Below, piece by piece: positions 15,022 through 22,688 of a stretch of DNA of 25,325 nucleotides. The stretch's first letter is position 1. Each line of letters begins with the position of its first letter. The stretch is from JALOLG01 sp035557475 (GTDB lineage: Bacteria > Actinomycetota > Acidimicrobiia > Acidimicrobiales > Ilumatobacteraceae), in the NCBI GenBank assembly GCA_035557475.1, contig DATMDV010000074.1:1-25325 (forward strand), written 5' to 3'. Both the position numbers and the translations under genes were made by a program. Under the pieces are notes generated by a model. The model was not told the DNA's origin. It ran no database searches and saw only the letters and a list, made by a program, of their open reading frames with translations.

Positions 15022-15951
15022 TCACTCATTGAAAAGACACGTCGGGTCGGGCTGCTCCCCGGCGAGGATGGCGACGGCCGCAGCCGCCGGTCCGACACAG
15101 ATCTCACGGTACGTGACGTCGGTCAGGCCGGCCACGTGCGGCGTGACCACGACGCGCTCGTGGCCGACGAGTGGATCGCCGACGGCCGGCGGTTCGGGGT
15201 CCCACACGTCGGTGGCATACCCACCCACGACGCCGCTCGTGATCGCGGCGAGGAGTGCCTGTGGATCGATGATCTGCGCGCGTGCCGTGTTGACCACCAG
15301 GACTCCCCGCTTCATCCGGGCGAACTGTTCCGGCCCGATCAGGCCATGCGTTTCAGGGGTCAGCGCCACACAGACCTGGATGACATCGGCGGTCGCCAGC
15401 AACTCGTCGACCTCGAGCAGTGCGAGGTTCGAATCGCGCGACGTCCGGCTCCAGTAGGCGACGTCCATGCCGAGCACCGCCCCGAGCTCTGCAACCCGCC
15501 GTCCAATCGCCCCGAGACCGACGACCGCGAGTCGTTTCCCACGCAGCTCGAGACCCTCGTATCCCTCGCGGATCCCCCACCCACCCTGCTTGACCGCCCG
15601 ATCGAGCTCGGTCAATCGCCGGGCGAGTACCAGCATCAGCATCAGCGCATGCTCGCTGACGGCGGATGTGGTGCGGCCAGGCGCGTGCACCACGGCGACA
15701 CCTGCGGACCTGGCGGCTGCCGTGTCGACGTTGTCGAGACCGGCGCCGCAGCGGCCGACGACCTGGACGTTCGGCAGACTGCGGCACATCTCCGCGGTGA
15801 TCCGGCCCCGGCCGCGGGTCAGCACCGCTCGCACCTCATCGAGCGGGAGGTCGCCGTCGAGCTCGGTCGGATTCGCCATCACCCGCACCTCGTCGGCTCG
15901 TTCGAGAAGCGCGAGTGCGTCGGGATGCACCGATTCGAGCAGCACGATCAC
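15022..15951 (-). CDS. D-isomer-specific 2-hydroxyacid dehydrogenase
   Basis: The 309-residue protein has the complete signature of the NAD(P)-dependent D-2-hydroxyacid dehydrogenase family. The nucleotide-binding GLGAIG is at 145-150, the substrate Arg is in NTAR (Arg224), and the catalytic pair is Glu253 (DPEPP) and His272 (TPHVAG). GRCGAGLDNVD near 67 and the SEHALMLMLVLARRL helix are also typical. It would interconvert a 2-keto acid and a D-2-hydroxy acid, as in phosphoglycerate, glyoxylate or sugar-acid metabolism, and would be cytoplasmic. GTG 15951 was chosen because the core alignment begins there; GGAA lies close upstream. In the cluster it could reduce or oxidise a product of the enolase-family enzyme encoded just before it. 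Confidence 0.93.
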   Translation of the reverse strand: MIVLLESVHPDALALLERADEVRVMANPTELDGDLPLDEVRAVLTRGRGRITAEMCRSLPNVQVVGRCGAGLDNVDTAAARSAGVAVVHAPGRTTSAVSEHALMLMLVLARRLTELDRAVKQGGWGIREGYEGLELRGKRLAVVGLGAIGRRVAELGAVLGMDVAYWSRTSRDSNLALLEVDELLATADVIQVCVALTPETHGLIGPEQFARMKRGVLVVNTARAQIIDPQALLAAITSGVVGGYATDVWDPEPPAVGDPLVGHERVVVTPHVAGLTDVTYREICVGPAAAAVAILAGEQPDPTCLFNE

Positions 15952-15998
15952 GTGGCTTCCAGGAACGCCACATGATGATTGCGATGTCCGGCGCTCAT
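15948..15998 (-). CDS. Possible 16-codon coupling frame before the dehydrogenase gene
   Basis: An ATG at 15998, nine bases after the enolase-family stop, opens a 16-codon frame (MSAGHRNHHVAFLEAT). Its TGA overlaps the dehydrogenase start as GTGA. It has no good ribosome-binding site, so it may be chance. It is listed because a similar, better supported arrangement occurs at 20171-20236 in the same cluster. Confidence 0.2.
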   Translation of the reverse strand: MSAGHRNHHVAFLEAT

Positions 15999-16007
15999 CG
16001 GCGGCGT

Positions 16008-17171
16008 CTACTTTCTCGTGTGCTCGGCGATGAACTCGGGCCGCGGTGTCACACCGAGTCCCGGCCGAACGGGTGCGACGACACGTCCTTCGGTCACCTC
16101 GATCGTCTCCATGGGAAGTTCGTGCAGGAATGGATTGGCGCCGAGCGAATACTCGATCACCTGGGCCGCCGGGCTGGCGAACGCCAGGCTCATTCCGGCG
16201 CTGAACGAGAGTGCCGAGCCCCAACAGTGCGGCGCCAGCTCCAGCTGATACGCCTCGGCGAGCGCCGCGATCCGCCGACCCTCACTCGGGCCGCCGCAGA
16301 TCGCCAGATCGGGTTGCAGCACGTCGACGGCATCGAGCTCGATCAGGTCGCGGAAGTCGAACCGCGTGAACTCGCTCTCGCCGGCGGCGATCGGGATGTT
16401 GGTCGACGACCGAACGGCCGCGGCACCGCGACGATCGTCGGCACTGACAGGCTCTTCGAACCACCGCACGCCGCATGGTTCGACACCTGCCGCGAAGCGC
16501 TTGGCCTCGGATGGGCTGAACGTGCCATGGGCATCGACCATCAGTCCGATCCCCGGCCCGAGCGCTGACCGCGCCGCGGCGACCCTGGCGACGCTCGTGG
16601 CAACGTCGCCGTCCATCACCCCGACGCGCATCTTGACGGCCGAGAAGCCGCGCTCGACATACCCGTTCAGCTCGGCGCCGATCCCAGCGGTGTCTGCCCA
16701 GCCACCGCTCGCATACAGCGGCATGTCGGCTCGGCACGCCCCACCCCACAGATCGACCACGGGTGCACCGAGCGACTTTCCGAGCAGGTCCCACAACGCC
16801 ATGTCGACGCCGCTCATCCCCGCGACGTTGAGCCCGCGGCGTCCGAGCGCCGGAAACGTGCGACCCCGGCTCAGCGCGTAGTGCCCGCGGGTGCCGTTGT
16901 ACATCTCCTCCCAGTGCCGCGTGACCCGACGCGCGTCCTGTCCGACGAGTTGGGGGCCGAGCTCGTCGGTGATCAACGACACCAGCGCCGCACAGCTCCC
17001 AGCGCTGCCAACCGCCGCCTTCGACTCGCCCCAGCCGACCAGCCCGCTCTCGACGTCGATGCGTACGAGCGCCATGTCGAAGCTCGCGATGCGCCCGAAG
17101 TCGGAGACGTGTTGTCGCTCGGTCGGGATCGGGACCGACAGCCAGCAGGCGTCGACGTTGCGGATGATCAT
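16008..17171 (-). CDS. Enolase-superfamily sugar-acid dehydratase or racemase (mandelate racemase/muconate lactonizing family)
   Basis: The 387-residue protein has an N-terminal capping domain and a barrel with the expected residues. Lys180-Met-Arg182 is at the KxK position, metal ligands are Asp213 (MVDAHG), Glu239 (WFEEPV) and Glu265 (GESEFTR), Asp288 lies in LQPDLAICGG, and His315 in APHCWG probably forms the dyad base. This is the mandelate-racemase subgroup, whose members usually abstract the proton next to a carboxylate and dehydrate acid sugars. Arg instead of the second Lys in KxK occurs in some acid-sugar dehydratases and may define substrate handedness. The ATG at 17171 lies ten bases after the previous stop; the ribosome-binding site is weak (GAG), so coupling is likely. 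The exact sugar acid is not predictable. Confidence 0.92.
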   Translation of the reverse strand: MIIRNVDACWLSVPIPTERQHVSDFGRIASFDMALVRIDVESGLVGWGESKAAVGSAGSCAALVSLITDELGPQLVGQDARRVTRHWEEMYNGTRGHYALSRGRTFPALGRRGLNVAGMSGVDMALWDLLGKSLGAPVVDLWGGACRADMPLYASGGWADTAGIGAELNGYVERGFSAVKMRVGVMDGDVATSVARVAAARSALGPGIGLMVDAHGTFSPSEAKRFAAGVEPCGVRWFEEPVSADDRRGAAAVRSSTNIPIAAGESEFTRFDFRDLIELDAVDVLQPDLAICGGPSEGRRIAALAEAYQLELAPHCWGSALSFSAGMSLAFASPAAQVIEYSLGANPFLHELPMETIEVTEGRVVAPVRPGLGVTPRPEFIAEHTRK

Positions 17172-17181
17172 CTCGAGCGGG

Positions 17182-18069
17182 TCATTGGATGAGCGGGAGC
17201 AGCGTGGTCGAGCACTTCTCGACGAGCATGCTGTAGAAGCTCTCCGAGAGGAGGCTGCTGCCGTGGTCGATGATGAACTGCAGCTCTTCCGGGCTGATGT
17301 CGACCGGGTTGGTCTCGACCGCGTCGGGATACCGATTGGCGGGCGTGCGGTCGACCGGAGCGACGAACTCGACCGTGAGGGCACCGTCGTAGTTGACGTC
17401 GCGCAGCGCACCGATGATCGCCGGCCAGTCGAGGGCGCCCATTCCGCACGCCATGCGGTTGTTGTCGGCGACGTGGAAGTCCCTGAGTCGCGGGCCGATG
17501 GTGCGGATCGTGTCGAGCAGATCGACCTCCTCGATGTTCATGTGAAAACAGTCGAGGCACACGCCGACGTCGGGCGCGACGGCGTCGGCGAGCGCCAGCG
17601 CCTGTTCGCCGCGGTTGACGAAATGCGTCTCGAAGCGGTTGAGCGGCTCGATGGCAATGACGACGCCGGCCTCGTTGGCGTGCTCATGGATCTCCTTCAA
17701 GCCCGCCACGCACCACGCCCACTCCTCGTCCGGCGTGCCGTCCGGGACGATCTTGCCGACCGTGCTCGGCACGATCGTGATCTCCGTACCGTCCAGCTCC
17801 TTGACCATCGTGACGACGCTCTTCATGTAGTCGACCGAAGCGGCGCGTTGCTTCTCGTCCTTGGCGCACAGGTTGCGGTCGGCGAGCGTCAACGTGACCG
17901 CGCCCCAGCACTTCAACCCGTACGACGCCAGCATCTCCCGAACGTCCTTGGTGTCGTACTGGTCGGGCTCGCCCTTGATCTCGATGCTGCCGTACCCGAA
18001 GCGGGCAAGCCTGGCGATCGTCACCTCGATCGGCTCGGCCCGCATCCAGTTGTGCATTGAAAGGTGCAT
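17182..18069 (-). CDS. Sugar isomerase/epimerase TIM barrel, psicose/tagatose 3-epimerase-like
   Basis: The 295-residue product belongs to the AP-endonuclease-2/xylose-isomerase-like TIM barrels. The four residues that bind the metal in D-psicose/D-tagatose 3-epimerases can be placed: Glu141 (IAIEPLNRFETHF), Asp173 (CLDCFHMNIEE), His199 (RDFHVADNNR) and Glu234 (LTVEF). LDxFHMNIEE is a particularly close match to that epimerase group. It probably epimerises or isomerises a keto-sugar or keto-polyol intermediate in the cytoplasm. A start three codons upstream (18078) sits only one base from the AGGAGG ribosome-binding site; ATG 18069 has a better spacing of about ten bases. A small GNRA-loop hairpin precedes that site. 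Confidence 0.9.
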   Translation of the reverse strand: MHLSMHNWMRAEPIEVTIARLARFGYGSIEIKGEPDQYDTKDVREMLASYGLKCWGAVTLTLADRNLCAKDEKQRAASVDYMKSVVTMVKELDGTEITIVPSTVGKIVPDGTPDEEWAWCVAGLKEIHEHANEAGVVIAIEPLNRFETHFVNRGEQALALADAVAPDVGVCLDCFHMNIEEVDLLDTIRTIGPRLRDFHVADNNRMACGMGALDWPAIIGALRDVNYDGALTVEFVAPVDRTPANRYPDAVETNPVDISPEELQFIIDHGSSLLSESFYSMLVEKCSTTLLPLIQ

Positions 18070-18085
18070 GTGATTCATCCCTCCT

Positions 18086-18099
18086 GCCGGTCTCCCGGC
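18086..18099 (-). other. GNRA-tetraloop hairpin just before a ribosome-binding site
   Basis: On the minus strand GCCGG-GAGA-CCGGC forms a 5-bp GC stem with a GAGA tetraloop, immediately followed by AGGAGGG and the start of the epimerase-like gene. Placed between two cistrons, it could define an mRNA end or tune initiation. No further support is visible. Confidence 0.3.
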
Positions 18100-18114
18100 T
18101 CGATGTGTCGTTGC

Positions 18115-18972
18115 TCAGAACGTGACCGCTTTGAATGCTTCGGTCTGTGCCTGCAATGCCTGTTCCGTGGGCAGCCGCTCCATGCTCGATGCCCCGTAGA
18201 AGCCGTGGATGTCGCGCGCTCGCTGCAACACGTACGCCGAATCCTCCGGGTTGGCGATCGGCCCGCCGTGACACAGCACGATCACGTCCGGGCGCACACT
18301 CCGCGCGGCCGCGGCGCATCGGTCGATGAGCTCGACGCAGCCGTCGAGCGTGAGCGCCGTGTCGGCGCCGATGCTCCCGCCCGTCGTGAGACCCATGTGA
18401 CACACGATGATGTCGGCACCGGCCTCGGTCATCGCGACCGCACTGTCCTCGTCGAAGACGTACGGCGTCGTCAGCAGATCGAGGTCACGGGCGACGGCGA
18501 TCATGTCGACCTCGTGGTGGTAGCCCATGCCGGTCTCTTCCAGGTTCTGGCGGAACACACCGTCGATGAGTCCGACGGTCGGGAAGTTCTGCACTCCGGC
18601 GAAGCCGATCCGCTTCAGCTCCGGCAGGAAGACCTCTGGCATGTAGAACGGATCGGTGGCATTGACCCCGGCGAGCACCGGGACGTGCTTCACCACCGGC
18701 AACACCTCACGGGCCATGTCGACGACGATCTCGTTGGCGTTGCCGTAGGCCAGGAGACCTGCGAGTGATCCCCGACCGGCCATGCGGTAGCGACCGGAGT
18801 TGTAGATGACGATCAGGTCGATCCCACCAGCTTCTTCGCACTTCGCCGACAACCCGGTCCCAGCCCCGCCACCGACGATCGGCACGCGTCGTTCGATCAT
18901 GTCGCGGAACCGTGCGAGACATTCGGTGCGCGACGGCCGGCCTGCGTGGCCGTGGAACGCAGTGACGGTCAC
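18115..18972 (-). CDS. Phosphoenolpyruvate-hydrolase-family TIM-barrel protein (C-terminal half of plant Tm-1)
   Basis: The 285-residue protein matches the PEP_hydrolase-like TIM-barrel family (recalled as PF09370). Supporting segments are RVPIVGGGAGTGLSAKCEEAGGIDLIVIYNSGRYRMAGRG split over two barrel strands, VLAGVNATDPF, GFAGVQNFPTVGLIDG, DIIVCHMGLTTGG, VLCHGGPI and GFYGASSMERLP. Its activity is not firmly established; the family relates to PEP-mutase-like barrels and a C-C or C-P lyase/hydrolase role is often guessed. The GTG at 18972 overlaps the stop of the Tm-1-like gene as GTGA, so the two proteins are translationally coupled and probably work together. In plants and some fungi the two modules are fused in one polypeptide. 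The cluster context suggests cleavage or turnover of a sugar-acid-derived intermediate. Confidence 0.9.
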   Translation of the reverse strand: MTVTAFHGHAGRPSRTECLARFRDMIERRVPIVGGGAGTGLSAKCEEAGGIDLIVIYNSGRYRMAGRGSLAGLLAYGNANEIVVDMAREVLPVVKHVPVLAGVNATDPFYMPEVFLPELKRIGFAGVQNFPTVGLIDGVFRQNLEETGMGYHHEVDMIAVARDLDLLTTPYVFDEDSAVAMTEAGADIIVCHMGLTTGGSIGADTALTLDGCVELIDRCAAAARSVRPDVIVLCHGGPIANPEDSAYVLQRARDIHGFYGASSMERLPTEQALQAQTEAFKAVTF

Positions 18973-20174
18973 GACACCCGACCGGTGATCTCGTGAAAGG
19001 CGCCGAGGGCGGCGGCCGCGAACTTCGGGTGGTTGATGGGGTGTGGCACACGCACGACCTGCCGGTCCCGCGTCTGGTCGAGGTTGGATTCGATCGTGGT
19101 GAACAGCGCTTCGTCGGCCCCGGGGTCGAAGAACGGCTGTCCCGACGCGTCGAGCAACGAGACCCCACCTTCCGGGAGCAGGAAGCGAACAGGCCCCTCG
19201 CAGTCGTTCAACTTCGAAGCGATGAACGCGCCGAACTGTTCGTTCTCGGCCGCCGTCGTGCGCATCAACGTCACTTGCGGGTTGTGCACGTGGAACAGGC
19301 GATCGCCGAACTCGGCAGGCACCGATTCGACGGCTCCGAAGTTGACCATGTCGAGCGCACCGCACGAGCCGACATAGGGAACGCGGGTGCGGGCGATCGC
19401 GCCGAACCGGTCAGGGCCGGCGGGGAAGACACCTCCGACGAGATAGTCGGCGACCTCGGTGGTCGTCATGTCGAGCACGGCCGTCACCATCCCGGAATCG
19501 ACCAGTTTCTCCATCGACTGGCCGCCGGTGCCGGTCGCGTGGAACACGAGCGGGTCGTACTCGGACTTCAGCGCATCGACGAGTTGGGTGACGAGCGGCG
19601 TGGTCACGCCGAACATCGTGAGGCCGATCGCGGGGAGATCCGACGCGCTCGCCGGAACCGGATTGTGCACCATCCCGGCGATGGCGTTGGCGGCGTTGCC
19701 GAGGACCTGGCGGGAGATCCGGTTCAGGCCGGCGACGTCGGTGACGGAATACATCATCGCGATGTCCGCCGGTCCGACGTACGGCGCGACGTTGCCGGAT
19801 GCGACCGTCGAGACCATCAGCTTCGGGCGCCCGACGGGCAGGGCGCGCATCCCAGGGGTGATGATCGCCGTCCCGCCCGATCCACCGACGCCGATGATGC
19901 CGCCGATCGCCGCCACGTTGGCGCGGACGTAGGCCTCGAACGCCACCGCCATCGCACCGACGGCTTCGCCGCGATCCGACGAGGCGACGGCCGCTGCGCC
20001 GTCCGGGTGATGGCCGGCAACTTCGCCGGCCTTCACGTCGGCACTCGACTGGTGATCGGTGGTGCCGACGTCGACCAGCACCGCAACCGCCCCGGTCGCC
20101 TCGATGACGTCGCGCACATATAGCAGTTCGTCACGTTTGGTGTCGAGCGTCCCGACGACGTAGACCGCCTTCAT
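18969..20174 (-). CDS. Tm-1-like ATP-binding protein (UPF0261 family)
   Basis: The 401-residue length is typical of UPF0261. The N-terminus AVYVVGTLDTKRDELLYVRDVI is the family signature (V-[VL]-G-T-x-D-T-K-x-x-E). Further on are GIIGVGGSGGTAI, a Gly-rich phosphate-binding loop; MYSVTDVAGLNRISRQVLGNAA; VFHATGTGGQSMEKLVDSG; and the C-terminal LLPEGGVSLLD. The N-terminal half of tomato Tm-1, which binds ATP and inhibits tobamovirus RNA replication, belongs to this family. The bacterial function is unknown but presumably metabolic, with an ATP-dependent step on a small molecule. ATG 20174 overlaps the stop of a tiny upstream frame (ATGA), and its own ribosome-binding site is weak. An alternative start ten codons upstream looks less natural. 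Confidence 0.9.
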   Translation of the reverse strand: MKAVYVVGTLDTKRDELLYVRDVIEATGAVAVLVDVGTTDHQSSADVKAGEVAGHHPDGAAAVASSDRGEAVGAMAVAFEAYVRANVAAIGGIIGVGGSGGTAIITPGMRALPVGRPKLMVSTVASGNVAPYVGPADIAMMYSVTDVAGLNRISRQVLGNAANAIAGMVHNPVPASASDLPAIGLTMFGVTTPLVTQLVDALKSEYDPLVFHATGTGGQSMEKLVDSGMVTAVLDMTTTEVADYLVGGVFPAGPDRFGAIARTRVPYVGSCGALDMVNFGAVESVPAEFGDRLFHVHNPQVTLMRTTAAENEQFGAFIASKLNDCEGPVRFLLPEGGVSLLDASGQPFFDPGADEALFTTIESNLDQTRDRQVVRVPHPINHPKFAAAALGAFHEITGRVS

Positions 20175-20236
20175 CGGGGGATCCGTTCTGGCACTGCGAC
20201 GCAACGATCGGGGACGCGAGGTTCGAGCGACATCAT
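20171..20236 (-). CDS. Tiny frame (20-21 codons) bridging two catabolic genes, possible coupling peptide
   Basis: Two adjacent ATG codons at 20236 and 20233 follow AGGAG (20244-20240), with 3 and 6 bases of spacing. The first ATG overlaps the stop of the large isomerase gene (TGATG). The frame ends in a TGA that overlaps the ATG of the Tm-1-like gene (ATGA). The peptide is Arg- and Pro-rich (begins MSLEPRVPDR, ends PERIPR). The frame fills the 61-base gap exactly, and the downstream gene has only a weak ribosome-binding site of its own. This suggests that ribosomes are passed along by termination and reinitiation. Whether the peptide itself matters is unknown; chance remains possible. Confidence 0.45.
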   Translation of the reverse strand: MMSLEPRVPDRCVAVPERIPR

Positions 20237-21480
20237 CAGCTCCTGTAGGCCTGACGGCCGACGCCCTGTACCGGAATCCCCTGCGCCGCCAACACCTCGT
20301 TCTGCAACGCGAACATCGACGCCGCCGCCCGGTCGATGTGCCGGGTGAACGCCATCGAGGCGGCCAGGATGGGCTGGAGGAGCGCCTTGTCCTGGACGCG
20401 GGCGGCGCCGTACTCGTGCTCGACGATCAACGGTGTCGTCGTCGGCTCGAAGTCGAGCAGCTCGCGCGCCGCGAGCTGATGATCGAGCCAGTCGACGGTG
20501 CGGTTCTGCAGATACGCAAGCGGATCGTGGCGGGCGGTGCCGGGCAGCTCGTGTTCGCACAGCACCGTCTGCTTGGCCCACGCGTTGGCGAGATCGGCGG
20601 GGTTCGTCGAGATCTCCCCGTCGACCCAGTCGCCGCGCTGCACGGTCTGGCCGCCGTACCCCCAACAGGCGACGCCTTCGGAGTGGATCACCTGACCCTT
20701 GACGTGCATGCCGGCGATGAGGAAGTCGTAGCCGGCGTCCTTGAGGTACTGGAAGACCGAGCGGGTGTCCTGCCCCATGAGGATCGCGTGCGACGGGTCG
20801 TAGTGGATGCGGAATTGGTCACCGACCCCGTGTCGCTCACAGATCTGGTGGAGCGCGATCCACATTCCCGGGGCGTAGCCGATGTTGTTGTGGAAGTTGT
20901 CGCCCGGAGTCCAGCCGGGCATCGGGCACTGCTCCACCCGGTACTGCAGGCCGCGGGCCTTGGCCTCCTGGAGCAGCGGCACGAAGCTCTCCTCGAAGTC
21001 GATCAGGTTCTGATCCATCGACTTGGCCTGGTTGCGGCCGACGAAACCCGTCACCGCCGGCACCCCGAGCAGCGAAGCGGCGTTCATCACGGCGAGCATG
21101 AAGTCGTGCTTCTTGCGGCGGATCGCCGGGTTCTCGTGCAACATGTCGTCGAAGTAGCCGATGTCGGCGATCGAGACACCCGTCGCGTCGATTGCCGCGA
21201 GCACGCGCTTCGCCCGCACCTCGTCGAAGGGCTCGCGCAGGTCGAGTGTGTTGGCGACCGGATCCAGCATCGCTTCTGCAGGAACATCGGCGAGCGACGG
21301 GTGCAACGCCGCGGACAGTTCGATGCAGTCGGCGTCGAGGGTGACCGCGAAGTCGAGCCACTCCTCGATGGCCAGATCGGGATCAGGGTCTCGTCGTTCG
21401 CGGGGCGTGAGCTCCTGGAGGGCGGCGGTGAGCACACCGATCGGCATGAACTTCGGCTCGAACTGTTTGATCTCGGACAT
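20236..21480 (-). CDS. Large xylose-isomerase-like TIM-barrel protein
   Basis: This 414-residue protein looks like the sugar phosphate isomerase/epimerase superfamily but is about 120 residues longer than the usual 280-300. Barrel landmarks are DADCIELSAALHPSLAD early on, VTGFVGRNQAKSMDQN, YRVEQCPMPGW (likely metal Glu), FRIHYDPSHAILMG (Asp and His) and FLIAGMHVKGQVI (His). The long C-terminal extension (about 270-414) contains HELPGTARHDPLAYL and a helical end. It probably isomerises or epimerises an imported sugar or its keto-derivative made by the Gfo/Idh/MocA enzyme encoded just upstream. AAGGGG stands about nine bases before ATG 21480. I cannot assign a substrate. Confidence 0.85.
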   Translation of the reverse strand: MSEIKQFEPKFMPIGVLTAALQELTPRERRDPDPDLAIEEWLDFAVTLDADCIELSAALHPSLADVPAEAMLDPVANTLDLREPFDEVRAKRVLAAIDATGVSIADIGYFDDMLHENPAIRRKKHDFMLAVMNAASLLGVPAVTGFVGRNQAKSMDQNLIDFEESFVPLLQEAKARGLQYRVEQCPMPGWTPGDNFHNNIGYAPGMWIALHQICERHGVGDQFRIHYDPSHAILMGQDTRSVFQYLKDAGYDFLIAGMHVKGQVIHSEGVACWGYGGQTVQRGDWVDGEISTNPADLANAWAKQTVLCEHELPGTARHDPLAYLQNRTVDWLDHQLAARELLDFEPTTTPLIVEHEYGAARVQDKALLQPILAASMAFTRHIDRAAASMFALQNEVLAAQGIPVQGVGRQAYRS

Positions 21481-21500
21481 CGGAGAACCCCTTTCAGTTT

Positions 21501-22688
21501 CTAGATGTCAGCAACCGTGACGGGCGCCCGATGGCGGGCCGACTCGATCGCCGCGTGGAGGACGCATTGGGTGGCGAGCGCGTCCGCGAAATCGACGAGC
21601 GGCACGACCGGGGCGCCGCCACCGATGACGGTGAGGATGTCGCTCGCCTGGTTGACGAAGCTGTGCTCGTAGCCGAGGCCATGACTGTCGGGCCACCAGG
21701 CATCGGCATACGGATGTCCATCGCCACCGCGGGTGACGTCGATCGTCGTCCATCCCTGCACTTCGGCGTCATTGCGGAGGTCGTAGAACTCCAGCTCGTT
21801 CATCCGTTCGAAGTTGAACCGCAGGGCGCCCCGATCACCGTGGATCTCGAAGCGGTTGGCGTTGTGGTATCCGGTCGCCAGGCGCGTCGCTTCGAAGCTG
21901 GCGACACCGCCGCCGCTCAGTCGGGCGAGGAACAACACCGCGTCGTCGACCGTGCTCGCGGCCTTGCTCCCGGTGGTGCTGGCGCCGGCGCCGGCGATCT
22001 CGCCACCGGTCTCGCCTTCGAGGACGGCGCGCTCCTCGATGAACGTGTGCTCGATCGCGCCCTCGACGGTGACGATCTCCTCCCCCGTCACGAACCTGAC
22101 AGAGTCGATGATGTGGGCGTTGAGATCACCGTGGGCACCGGAACCGGCGATGTCGCCCTGGAAACGCCACAGCAGCGGCGTGTCCGGACCGCCCCAGCTC
22201 TGCAGGTAGGCGGCACGCACGTGGTAGATCCGGCCGATCCGGCCGGCCGCCACGAGACGGTGCGCGAGGGCAATGGCCGGCGTCCGCCGATAGTTGAACC
22301 AGACCGACGTCGTACCGGATGCCTCGGCCGCGGCGGCGACCATCGCCCGCGCATCGCTGAGCGTTCCGGCGAGCGGCTTCTCGCACGCGACGTGTTTGCC
22401 GGCCTCGAGCGCGGCGATCGCCTGTTCGGCGTGGACGTTGTTCGGAGTGCCGATGTCGACGAGACCGATGTCGTCGGACGTGACCGCCGTCCGCCAGTCG
22501 GTCGTGTGATGTTGCCAGCCCCACCGTTCGGCGAACTCTCGCAGCTCATCCTCATTGCGGGCGACGATGGTGTGCATCGTCGGGAGCGGATCGACAGCGA
22601 AGAACTTCCCGACATTGAGCCAGGCATTCGAATGGGCACGCCCCATGAACTTCGAACCGACCAGCGCGACGTTGATGTGGCTCGTCAT
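21501..22688 (-). CDS. Gfo/Idh/MocA-family NAD(P)-dependent oxidoreductase
   Basis: The 395-residue product has an N-terminal Rossmann fold (ALVGSKFMGRAHSNA, residues 8-22), the catalytic-Lys motif Glu103-Lys104-Pro105, and the substrate-domain motif GDLNAHIIDS with Asp188 and His192, which act in hydride transfer at a secondary alcohol. Members oxidise or reduce sugars, inositols and sugar amines at ring hydroxyls. As the first enzyme gene after the transporter ATPases, it likely catalyses the first oxidation of the imported compound. ATG 22688 overlaps the LivF-type stop (ATGA) and is preceded by GGAG at good spacing. A Gly/Ala/Ser/Thr-rich insertion (about residues 232-250) interrupts the second domain and is probably a surface loop. 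Confidence 0.94.
   Translation of the reverse strand: MTSHINVALVGSKFMGRAHSNAWLNVGKFFAVDPLPTMHTIVARNEDELREFAERWGWQHHTTDWRTAVTSDDIGLVDIGTPNNVHAEQAIAALEAGKHVACEKPLAGTLSDARAMVAAAAEASGTTSVWFNYRRTPAIALAHRLVAAGRIGRIYHVRAAYLQSWGGPDTPLLWRFQGDIAGSGAHGDLNAHIIDSVRFVTGEEIVTVEGAIEHTFIEERAVLEGETGGEIAGAGASTTGSKAASTVDDAVLFLARLSGGGVASFEATRLATGYHNANRFEIHGDRGALRFNFERMNELEFYDLRNDAEVQGWTTIDVTRGGDGHPYADAWWPDSHGLGYEHSFVNQASDILTVIGGGAPVVPLVDFADALATQCVLHAAIESARHRAPVTVADI

Noticed and set aside
17172..17411. Extended start of the enolase-family gene
   Set aside because: It would overlap the epimerase-like gene by about 230 bases with Ser/Arg-rich text; ATG 17171 starts the recognisable capping domain.
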